This document shows positions 1-10,000 of a DNA stretch of 64,000 nucleotides, in pieces; position 1 is the first letter of the stretch, and every line of letters begins with the position of its first letter. The notes under the pieces are model-generated. The model ran no database searches. It was not told the DNA's origin and worked only from the letters and a program-made list of their open reading frames with translations. Made by a program: the position numbers and the translations under genes. Origin of the DNA: Nereocystis luetkeana (Eukaryota; Sar; Phaeophyceae; Laminariales; Laminariaceae); NCBI GenBank assembly GCA_031213475.1, contig JARUPZ010000013.1:6614739-6678738 (forward strand), read 5' to 3'.

Positions 1-170
1 CGGGGCCCGGTCTTGAGAGAAACGTCAGTTGGGCGTTCAGGTAACCATCGTGGCGGCCGTCATGCCATGGCCTAGGGTATAGCTTCTTCTCACGGGACCG
101 AGAGCGGTGTCCTCGCCAAACAACCGATCCCCAAAACACGCCAAACAATGCCACAACAACTTCGCCGTAC

Positions 171-407
171 CTCTCCCTGCTGTTGCGGTTGTTGCTGTTG
201 CTGCTGCTGCTGCTGTTGTCGCTGCTGCTGTTGAGGCTGCTGATGCGGAACGAATTTCCCCGCGAACTCTCCACACCCTCTGGCAGAGGCGTGGCGCACC
301 ATACTCGATGTCGCCACCCTTCGCTTCTTGCTCGCAACGCAGGGCGTGGGGGGCTGCATGGGGAGAGGGCTTGGCGCCATCCCCAGCATTACCCTCACCG
401 ATCCAAT
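171..407 (-). CDS. Possible polyglutamine exon, perhaps the 3' part of MYB gene 1
   Basis: A 79-codon open stretch on the minus strand bounded by a good acceptor (TTTGTCTGCAG before 407) and a donor (GAG|GTACGG after 171). Both borders are phase 0, so it could join directly to the phase-0 donor at 2070 of MYB gene 1. It holds a basic patch ASKKRRVATSS, which resembles a nuclear localisation signal, followed by a Gln-rich run broken by Pro and Arg. NLS and Gln-rich segments are common C-terminal to MYB repeats. Membership in gene 1 is inference; it could be an exon of another gene or a chance open CAG tract. If it belongs, the gene runs off the left edge. Confidence 0.35.
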
Positions 408-1010
408 CTGCAGACAAAGGAATAGCGAAAGCGATCACCAAGGGAATAGCCAAGGGAGGATGAAACATGGGCGCAACGAGGCTCAACGCTACAACTGCCA
501 CCGGCGAAACAAGCCATCGTGCCGTACGACAACCACCAAATCAGAGTCTCCGACCAGGAAACATCATCCGTACAAGAGCGCCTGCCGCCGCCGAAGCACA
601 CCCGGCAAACACCCCTATCGTGCTGTAAGAAAACCACAAAGCCAGCATCGAGACGTGCACCCCGCGCGCACACCCTTGCGCGGGTATCGTTGGACGTCCC
701 TGGTCCAACTCTCAGACAGGAGTCTTGATTGCTTGATCGAAAAACATATTCTCGTCGCCGTGTGTATCTACGTGCGGCCGGCCTATCGAGGAAACCGCTT
801 CCATCCCAGGATAGAGCTGCAGCGAGGGAGATAGATAGTTGGACACGAATCAAGCGCAGCTTTTTATGTTTTCTTGCGGTGCTACACTACACTCACAAGG
901 TCGTCCTCCTGGCTGTCGCTTTTAACCGTTACCCCCATTAACGGTAGCGGCGACGGCGTCTGTTGAGAGGCGGACGCCAACGACATTCTCGTATCAGCTC
1001 GGCCCTGTGT

Positions 1011-1235
1011 GTAGGGGTTGAGTTGGGTTGGGTTGGGGTTGAGTTGGGTAGCGTAGGGGTTGAGTTGGGTAGGGTTGGGGTAGGGTAGGGTTGGGGTTGA
1101 GTTGGGGTTGTTGGGTAGCGTAGGGGTTGAGTTGGGGTTGGGTTGGGTAGGGTAGGGTAGGGGTTGAGTTGGGGTTGGGTAGGGTTGGGGTTGGGGTTGG
1201 AGTCTGGCATCACGGGTGGGTGGGTGGGTGGGTGG
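1011..1235 (+). repeat. Telomere-like G-rich minisatellite in a putative MYB gene 1 intron
   Basis: Iterated GGGTTGAGTTGGG, GGGTAGGGTTGGGG and GTAGCGTAGGGG with irregular spacing, closed by GGGTGGGTGGGTGGGTGGGT. Not a canonical TTAGGG array. Confidence 0.88.
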
Positions 1236-1977
1236 GTAGTCCAGTGGGTTGGGTCCACCAACCACACAACACCCTCCATGCACTGCGTCGAATGAATTGG
1301 GTACGACACGTGTCCGCAACACGCTATCCAGCATCACGATAGTTGTAGTGCTGCATGGTGTTTGTGTTAGTCATATGGGGTTGATACCACCGTAAAGTGC
1401 ATTCCCGTTTCGGGCACAAACCGCTCGAATCCCAACTAGTTTTGGGAACAAACCGCTAAATACTGGTAGGTAGGTCGCTAGACCTGAATCCTAAAAGGTC
1501 AGGATTACCTAGGTTACAAGGTAGTAGCTATTAAAGGACCGCGACTGATGCTAAGCGATTACTTTTCTTTACGCGGGGAAATGCCTGCCACGGATTTTAC
1601 CGCATATCAGTGCAAGTATGCGTGTTATTTATAGTTTTATCCCCCCCCCCCCCCATGATAAACAACAAGAAATCTCGGCTGAGAGACCGAGAACCTCATC
1701 GAAACTCGTACAACTATTTGCAAAAAAAAAGGCTTAAGCGTGCGTGGCGTGGAGTGTGATGCTGTGGTCGCGCGTGGCGTGGAGTGTACTGTGTACTGTG
1801 TAAGGCCTCATCGAAAGAGCAGTTTTCGCGTGCACGAAAAAAATTAACCTGCGTTGCGCTCTGATTCTTCAAGACGCGGCAATCACGCCGCCACATGGGG
1901 CTGTTTTTGTGGGAGATTCGTTAATGTATCGAGACAGATTCAATCGCAACAAAAAAACCCGATGAAGCCTCATCATA

Positions 1978-2029
1978 TACCAGGTACCAGGTACATACGC
2001 CTGATACCAGGTATGATACCTGGTATATG
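1978..2029. repeat. Cluster of TACCAGGTA/TACCTGGTA motifs
   Basis: TACCAGGTACCAGGTA at 1978-1993, TACCAGGTA at 2005 and TACCTGGTA at 2017 within 50 bases, with neighbours sharing TA. Confidence 0.85.
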
Positions 2030-2069
2030 ATGTATCTTTTCCTCCGCAATACATACATCATACTCTCAC

Positions 2070-5000
2070 CTTTCCGTTGAGCCTCCCATCCTGCATATCC
2101 TTGGCCCTCTGGGAAATCTGAGCGCCGGCTCCGCCGACGCGCTTCTCCCTGGATAGCGTCTGCGAGCACACACCCAACAACAAACACAAAAACAAACACA
2201 CACACACACAAAAAGATGGTTTCGGTACTCAAGCCCGGCGGCCGACCGAGCAAAAAAGACCAGGCGCCGAGCGCACATTTTTTTTCTCCTACCTTCATCA
2301 GCAGCCTCAGTTATTCTCGAAGCGAAACATAGTGACGCGAGTACACGAGTGGGTGGGATGTATATTTTTTTCTCAGAGCGGAAAAAAGTATCGGCAAGGA
2401 CGGGGGAAGGAAGGAAATCAAGAAGAAAAAAAAAAGCGGAGATGACGACGCAAAAACAGCACGTTGACACAACCAGACTCGTCCATACTGGTTATTAATA
2501 AGTGTTCTATCAGCAATTGCTTCGGTCCTTTCTTTTGGCCGTTCCGAAATAACCTGCTAGGTTCTACCCAACATGCGGAAGAGCTGCACTTGGCTAGCTG
2601 CCAGTCGAATAAAACTCATGGTTGAAAACAGAGGATGGCCAGCCAACCGGGGGGGGGGGGGCGAGGTGTGCGTACAACCATTTTATCACCTTGAATCTTC
2701 CCTTGACAGCGTGCTCCGTCCGGCCGGGCATCTCTCTTGCGATCGCCGCCCACTTCGTGCCGAGGCGTGTCTGCGCGGGAGAGAGGCGGGCAGTACAGCC
2801 CACAAGCAAAGATGTCGGTTGTCTGTCTAGGCTGTCTAGTTTTGGGCCCGGTTGAGGCCCCGTTGTAGTTATTCTGCTAGATATAGATACACTCTACGGA
2901 GAAAGAGTGCCGTCAACCGACATCTTTGCCCGCAAGCGGAAGCGTCGGCAGAGGGGAAGGGGAAGAGGTGAGGAGGAGAGAGGTTGGGTGGGGGTGGGGG
3001 GGTCAACACGGGAAGAGAGATTTTTTCGGCCGCAAAAGCGCCGAGAAACACGACACGCAAAGAAAAAAGCGATATTTCCACGTACACACACCCATACCAT
3101 ACCCAAGCTCACGGTGAATGACATAACAAAGATACCCCAGATGGGGTACTACGGTAAAAACTCCGTGCGCGTCTACAAAAAAAGAAACACCGACTCTTAA
3201 GACCCACCACCTCATCAACCCACACACCCGCCAACCCAACCCATCCCACCCTTCCCCCCCCCCCGACCCGCCCCGTCACTCAACCCATTAACCCTAACCC
3301 ACCTCGAGAGAGCAGAGCAGGTCATCCTCCTCCTGCGTCCAGTTGCCATGGTTGACGCTGGGATCGAGGTGGTGGCACCAACGCTCCCGGCACTGCGCAA
3401 ACGCGGGGCAAAATCAAGAACAAAGGAATTAAAAAAAAATAAAGAGAACGAAGACATTGCATTTTATACCCGGGAAAGGGCTTCGGGGTTCCGGCTTCCC
3501 ATTGCCCCCTTGTCCACGCTTATCCTGCTGCTGCTGAACGGCTGTTGCACTCTAGTCTCCTGAGCTCAGTAAAGCGCACCCGAATAGTAGTGCTCATGCA
3601 TGAGGGATCTGTACGTGCATTCCTGCAAGGGTGTGTTGAACAAGGTACTTCAGTATATACTCTGATACTCGATTGTGTAACCGGCTACAGCCGTTTGGTC
3701 ATACTCGGATATTTACTGGGTAAATAGTATATACACCACTTGCTTTAGTGATACTCGGATACGTTAACGGGTACCCCTAGAGTATATATACATAATGTAC
3801 CAAGGGTATATATTTATATAATAAATATATATATATATTACTATATATATAGTAATATATATATATATATGTACCCTACCAGCACTTGTTTTGGTCATAC
3901 TCGAAAATATATTGGGTACCCCCAGAGCATATACTACATGTTGTTGTTCTAATACTAGAAAATGTACCAGGGCAATCGCCAGAGTAGGGTACGGGGGATA
4001 GTAAGCATATCTACCCTCCTACAAAAAACGCCCTTGCATTCCTGTTCTCGTTTTTTTTTTTTTGCGAGACCCCACCTGCTTAGCCGTTCTGCCGGGCGTA
4101 TGCGTCGCCAGCTCGCTCCAGTTCGTGAACCCCTGAGCGATGAGCGTCACCAGGTTCTCGTCCTCCTCCAAGCTCCAGGCACCTTTCACAAGGCCGGGCC
4201 TGCAAGCCCGCAAGTCATGACGCCATGTTTACGCGAGGTAGATAGCTAGTCGCGCAAAAATACCGCAAGAATAGTCTCGCAAAATCAAGCACGGCGTTTA
4301 CCCCCTTCGAGACTAGCGCCGCTTGAGAGAGACCAACCAACGCTGGAGGAGCCAAGCCAAGCCAAGCCAAGCCAAGCCGAGGCAAGCCAAGCCAAGCCAA
4401 GCCAAGCCAAGCCAAGCCCGAAAAGCGAGAAACTTGCGTTGCCTTTACGTGACCACGACCTACAATACGAGCAACAAGATAAAACATTATATCAACCACA
4501 AAACCAACACGAACTTCTTCCGCATCACGCACCGAAACAAACCAAGACAGCATGGCAACAACAAAACACCCCCCCCCCCCCCCCGCGCGCCGCGCTTGGT
4601 GCAGGCATTGTCTGTCTGGTCGATGAAAACTCGACGTGATCCGTCCTGGCATTGTGTAGGGATGGGATGCGAGGGTCTAATCTATGGTCAGACGACGACT
4701 CACCTGAGTGCTTTCTTCCACCTCTGCTGGCACTGGATGTGAGTGCGCGTGCTAACGCTCTGAGCGACGTACCTCCAGTTCTTCTCCCCTAGTCTCCCCA
4801 CCGCCTGCCAGCGAGCACGTACGTGCATTCAAACCCGTTGCCAACGACGTTCATCAGACCACCACCATCTACAGCACATAATCTACAGATCATCTACATC
4901 TTGCTGCCGTTACGACTTGTCTGTGCAGCAGGATCTGTGTCGTACAGATCCCACCCAGAAACCACGTGCTATACAGTACGTAGATGACGCAGATTACACT

Positions 5001-5256
5001 GCTCCCACCCGGCACCCCGTTTGTAGCAGGGGCCACCGTGATAGTGTATCTGATCTGTTTGATGCGTGAAACATTGGTCCGGTGGCGAAACGAGCGAACA
5101 GCGCGGGCTGGTCGATCGAACGGTCGGACCGGTCGGGAAGACAACCGGGGACACTTTTACAGTAGGAAAGACCTCCACCGTTTTTTCTATACGTAAGACA
5201 TACTTATATTAATACACAAAACATGGACAACAGTACCAATCGATGTATATGAAACA

Positions 5257-5287
<31 letters not shown>

Positions 5288-6389
5288 CGCTGATGTACGC
5301 ACGCAGGCCTACAGAGAATCGAGAGAAAGGAAAGCACAGCGCAGCACCAACGCCCGACAAAAAAGAGTCTACATGCATCATTTCAAATCACACCCCATCC
5401 CACCCACTCTACTCCACCGCACCCCCACCCACTCTACTCCACCTCACAAGGGTCCAACCGTTTTCACCTGCCGGAGCCGCTCGTCCTCCTCCGGTAGCCA
5501 TCCGCGCCGGCCACACTGCGCCTCACCCCCTCCCCTCCCCTGCTTCAACTCGGTGCCACTGTCTCCGGCCCCCCCGGTCCCGGTTCCCATCAGCGCCCCC
5601 AAGTTCCCGCCCGGCATTTTTCTCTTCTTACTTTCTCGGCAATCCACTTCTCGCTCCTGAGGTCCTCCGCCGGCGAGGCTCGCGCTGCACGCGAAGGGTG
5701 AGGATGCGGAGTTGGGGTTTCCGGTGGTGGTATTGGAGACGGTGGGCATGGCGGGGACGACGTGTGTCCCGTTGCAGCCGTTCGCGAAGGGCATGTGGCG
5801 GGCCATCTCCATGTCTCTGAAATTTTGGTCGAGTACGCTTTGCACCGCTGTCGGATTCTGCAGGAGAGAAAGAGGAGAGAAAGAGGAGAGGGAAGGGGAA
5901 GGGGGAGAGGGAGGGTAAGGGAGGGAAGGAGGAGAGGGGAGGAGAGGAGAGGAGAGGAGAGGGGAGAGGAAGGGGAGAGGAGGGGGAGGGGAGCGGGGCG
6001 GGAAGGGGAGAGGAGCGGGAAGGGGAAAAGGAAGGGGGAATGTAAAGGGGAGGGGAGGAAAGGAGGGGGAAGGAGGTCAGTTTTCACGTGACGTATACAT
6101 ATATATACTCCTGCTGTAACACATCGTCGGAAGGCGAACGGATAAATGGCGAAAACAAAGGAAAGCACACAGCAACACCAGTCACCTCGGGAATGCCGAT
6201 CGGGTTGATAGCCTCGTTAGCCTTGGACATGGCGGACGCCGCAGCCTGGGCGGCGAGGCAGCGTAGCCGGGCGTCAGTGCCCTGTCGGCAAGAATTCCCT
6301 CTTGCAATCTGGGTCAGGATTAGGGCAAGAGTTGAAACGTCAGTCATCGAGAGTGCGCGTTCTTTCGATTCGACAGTAGTGGGGGCCAT
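2070..6389 (-). CDS. R1R2R3 (three-repeat) MYB transcription factor, gene 1
   Basis: Probable nuclear sequence-specific DNA-binding regulator of the c-MYB/MYB3R type. Exons rebuilt by hand on the minus strand: 6389-6186, 5857-5448, 4793-4704, 4199-4076, 3392-3303, 2770-2690, 2159-2070. All have GT and AG borders and compatible phases and give 363 codons. R1 has WLPEEDERL, then NWRYVAQS and IQCQQRW. R2 has PGLVKGAWSLEEDE, NWSELA and PGRTAKQ, joined to QCRERWCHHLDP. R3 has NWTQEEDD, TKWAAIARE and PGRTEHAVKGRFK, so its third core Trp is Phe. The N-terminal 160 residues are unrecognised. Start chosen at the ATG at 6389, opening MAPTTVESKE; an in-frame ATG lies at 6404. The donor of exon 2 is uncertain: 5448 fits the phase, but makes R1 about three residues longer than in c-MYB, and CAG|GT at 5468 is the alternative. 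The repeats are certain by family pattern; the outer ends are inferred. Confidence 0.82.
3640..3950 (+). repeat. AT-rich tandem repeat with a palindromic core, MYB gene 1 intron
   Basis: GGTCATACTCGGATATTTAC, GTGATACTCGGATACGTTAA and GGTCATACTCGAAAATATAT open three diverged units of about 60-150 bp. Between the last two lies a self-complementary TA run (3810-3871) centred on TATTACTATATATATAGTAA. Confidence 0.82.
4347..4418 (+). repeat. AAGCC pentanucleotide microsatellite
   Basis: Fourteen or so AAGCC units with one GAGGC interruption, in a MYB gene 1 intron. Confidence 0.92.
4583..4692 (+). repeat. Dispersed repeat family C, copy in MYB gene 1 intron
   Basis: Family marked by GCGCTTGGTGCA, TCTGTCTGGTCGATGAAAAC and a GGGATGCGAGGGTCTA core. 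This copy has small internal duplications (GGGATGGGATGC). Confidence 0.75.
4860..5022 (+). repeat. Dispersed repeat family E, copy in MYB gene 1 intron
   Basis: Family order: ATC/CTA-rich steps such as CAGATCATCTAC, then GCTGCCGTTACGA, CAGGATCTGTGT, GATCCCACCCAG, then GATGACGCAGATTACAC and CTCCCACCCGGCA. Confidence 0.8.
5258..5287 (+). repeat. CA dinucleotide microsatellite
   Basis: About 14 CA units after an A-rich start. Confidence 0.9.
5862..6077 (+). repeat. Homopurine tract of about 215 bp abutting a MYB gene 1 acceptor
   Basis: Almost only A and G on the plus strand, built from GGAGAGGGG and GGAAGGGG units. On the coding strand it is a giant polypyrimidine tract ending in CTCTCCTGCAG, the acceptor of exon 2. 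Confidence 0.93.
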
Positions 6390-6483
6390 AGTAAACAGGA
6401 CCATATATTGTTCGTAAAAATAGCGAAATATATAGGTTTTTGTCTGTACCGTAGGTCCTATTTAATAAGCCCCCCCCGTAATA
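6376..6483. mobile_element. Inverted-repeat element family A, copy 1
   Basis: About 105 bp with inverted ends of the form GGGGGCCATAG / TAATAAGCCCCCCC and an internal AAATATATAGGTTTTT. Same layout as the copies at 17.1, 17.9, 18.6, 23.1, 30.5, 42.3 and 62.5 kb. Its inner end overlaps the proposed start codon of MYB gene 1. Confidence 0.85.
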
Positions 6484-7004
6484 GAGGGGGAGGGACGATA
6501 TTTAGGCAAGAGGCCGTGCCTCTTGATACACTCCCATGAACAATCGCTAACTATTCATAGTGTTTGTAGGAGGGGGATGTTTAAGCAGGAGCACATACTT
6601 CGACGCACAATTTTAGGCGGGAGGAATGGCATTGCGTTTCTGCGGGTGGTAGAAGCTAGCTCTAAAGAGTTCGAAGCACACGGGTAAGACAGAGTCAATC
6701 CTGACAACCATTTCGCCCACTCGAGAGCAAGCACCTGACCAGAGTCCACGCCACCCCGCGTACGGGTAGATCGCACCGAACGAAAGGAGAAAAATAACCA
6801 ATCCGGTTCTAGGTACAACAAGAGCAACTTGCGCTCAGCGAATTCTCAAGATTTCGAAGCGAAAACGGACGAGACAGGGCCGATCAAGACACTCGATTCA
6901 GCTACGTATCAATAGGCCAGCCATATCGACCACTCGGCAACACACAGCTTAGCTACAAGCGTCACGCGGCACTTTCGTTTCGTTGAACGAAAACACCAAC
7001 TCAT
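6484..7004. other. Intergenic region between the MYB genes
   Basis: Separates the tentative stop of MYB gene 2 from the family A element at the start of gene 1. It should hold the gene 1 promoter and the gene 2 3' end, but I see no TATA box, polyadenylation signal or repeat I can support. A 90-codon minus frame (6555-6827) has no recognisable domain. Confidence 0.5.
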
Positions 7005-10000
7005 CTACGGCACCACACAATGCAGGCACTGCTGTTCCTGCCCGCTCTCAGAAGAACAAAAAGTGAAAAACGAGGCCGAATCGAAGGGGCGTTCTCTTGT
7101 GCGCTCCCTTCTCCCCCTACCCTACCCTACCCTACCCTACTCCACCCCCTCCCTTTCCCTTCCCTTCTCGCCGAAATGCACCACACCCCAACCGCACCTT
7201 GCCTTGCTACTAACACACTTTTACTTGCCTCACACACGTGTCCTGTGACCAAGGAGTCGATTTTGCCGACGAGATACAGTAGCGCTAGAGCATCAACAAC
7301 GATATTATCTTGCCTTACCTTCCCCGGCCTCACCATACCTTGCCCGGCTATGCCTCGCCTTATCTGTTATCATACCTTACCCTGCCAGACCTCACCTTAC
7401 TATACCTTACCCTGCCTGACCTCACCTCGCGCTACCCTACCTTACGTCGTCTCCTCGCCTTATTTACAATACCTTACCCTACCTTACCTAGCCGTACCCT
7501 CCCTGACCGTACAGCTCCAAAATTCACGACATCACAACCAAACCCCACCCGTACCTTCTCCAGGCGGTGCAAGTCGCTCCCGCCCCTAATGCTTCGCTCC
7601 AATATTTTCCAGCGGATCTTGGTTGCGTTTTCCGTGCGACCGTCGAGGTGCTGCACAATAGAGGAAGCGGAGCAACCCGGCCGAAAACAAAAAAAAACGA
7701 CCGACGAAAAAAACGATCGTACGGCACAGCAGCGGCGCAACACCCAAGAGTCAGATCAGAGCCAGCGGTAGCCGACGAGGCCGAGTTGCACGACCGCAAT
7801 GCGTCGCGCTAAACATGTCGACATCTCCCAACATCTTTTCACGCAACGTTGGCATGCGTGGCATTCCGGCATCTGGGGGTAGAAACAACTACGACAAATA
7901 AATAGAGTCAGTTGGTTCAGTCACCTCTCCGCGTCGCAAGGGGCAGCCAGCCCTACGAAACGATTTGTTTCATCCATACGACTTCTTCTGGTCGTTCTCC
8001 CGAAAAAACTCCCACCTCGGATGAATGATCGATTCCCGCTTGCTTCCATCATCTACATATCTCAAGGCGGACAAGATTCGCGAGGTTCTGTCTTTCTTCC
8101 ACGCCGGAAAAATAAAAGAGCAAAAAGAAAACAAGACGGCGAGCTAAGGACGCAGCTCCTCTCAAACCACCTTTGGAAGCGCACTCCCGTTTGTGGGCAA
8201 AACCTTTTCCTGGAATAATTATGTGATGACGAGCGTTGCGGCAGGAAAAAAGGATTATGTAACCAAAACCACTGTTCCCACCACCATCGGCTGCAGGCAT
8301 CCGCCCCGCGCTATCGTATCGATCCTACGCTACATTACGCTACCCCCCCGCCACCCTCATGCTCCCCTCCGTTACCCTCCGCTACCCCGCACCGAGGAGC
8401 GCCCCCCCGTTGCTTCACCTTCCATCACAGTCGATCCTCACCCCCATCTTCACAGCCACCATCACGGACGCGTGCCACCTACCCCACCAACCTACCCAAC
8501 CCTACCCCGCGCCAATACCCTTCGCTGCCCCACCCTTCCCTCCGCCACCTACGCTACCCGGCCCCGCGCCAGTACCCTTCGCTACGCTGCCCTACCCTAC
8601 GCCGAGGCGCGTCTCCGCATGGCTTGTCTCACGCGCACCCCACCCCCACCTGTGCTATGGTGGCCCATTTGTTACCCATCTCCTGGTGCATAGACACGAT
8701 GGTTTGGTCCTCTTCCGCGGTCCACTTTCCCTTCACGATGCGCGGGTCCAGGTGATGGCACCACCGCTCCCGGCACTGCTTCGAGGTCCTGCCCGGAATG
8801 CGCGCGGCCAGCGCCCCCCAGTTCTTGTGCCCCTCGTTGAAGACGGCGGTGAGAAGCTCGTCCTCTTCCCTCGACCACTGCCCCTTGACCAGTCCCGGCC
8901 TGCACCAACAACAGCCCCCCCCCCAAAAAAAACAAAACAAAACAAACAAACAAACAACAAAAAAATAGGACAAACAAGCAAACAAAAGCACCACGCGAGT
9001 ATAAGTAACATAACATAACAACACATTCAAGGAGGCTTTTTTGTCTTTGTTAATATGTAGGGCGGCGGGTTCCTTGACCGTCGAATACGGGGAGGCTAAT
9101 GTTGTAAGAATCAGAACCCAGCATGGACCCAAAAGCCATGTATCCCCCATATGTTTACAACTCCACTTTCGGTTCTGATTGATTACTACTGTAGTACTAT
9201 TAATAATATTAAGACCAATAACAGTGCGGAGCACCCGGGAGTACGGCGAGAATAGTACCATGCCGTGCGCGAGTCGAGAGACACACATATCCCTGAAAAC
9301 TGCTGGTGCATGCAGCTCTCGCGTACACACCACACCCCACCTACCTCATTTGCAGCTCGTCGGAGATCTCCTTGCGTTGTAGCTCTCGCGCACACCACCC
9401 ACCCCCCCCCCCCCCCTACCTACCTCACTCAGCAGCTCGGTCTGCTTGCTCCCTGTGGCCGATATGCTGTACAAGAGGCCGTCACTTTTGGTTTCCCAGA
9501 CATTTTTCCCCTCTCTGTCTCAAATGGGGTTGAGCTAAGCCATGTACCAGGTATACCGTAAAAAAATTCTTTGCGCATCACTGCACAGCCATAACATAAC
9601 AGCCATAGCGATACCCACCCACAACTAGAAAGCGACAAGCACCGCACCGTCCTTATCGCCAGTCTATCAACAGCGAAGACCGTGCAGCAGCAAGCGTGTC
9701 ACCGCCATGCTGCCATGCTGCCTGCCTGCGCGACAACGCGTGTCTCGCATGTCCCTACTGCTGTGCGTTGCCCGCTGCACTTCACACACATCCTCGAGAA
9801 CAACCTCCACATCCCGCATATGCAAATATCCGCACAAAAGACGACGATATCAACAATAAGGTATTTTTAGTTGTCCTTGGTTCTTGCCGCTCATGAGGGG
9901 CAGGATGGGACGAAATCGGGGAGGGGTGATCGAAAGCGGGGGTAGGAAGCAGGAGGCGTGAGCTGCTTCCTCTTAGACGGCGACAGGCAGGTCGACAGAC

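Noticed and set aside
37-853. Several long overlapping frames on both strands at the left edge
   Set aside because: They overlap each other without homology. Only the spliceable polyglutamine frame at 171-407 has exon borders, and even that is kept at low confidence.
1011-1235. True telomere or chromosome end
   Set aside because: Repeat units are irregular and internal to the window with gene exons on both sides; no uniform TTAGGG run.
1883-1900. Short terminal exon (five codons and a stop) after MYB gene 1 exon 7
   Set aside because: Phase and acceptor fit, but so short a match is likely by chance, and the exon at 171-407 is an equal or better continuation.
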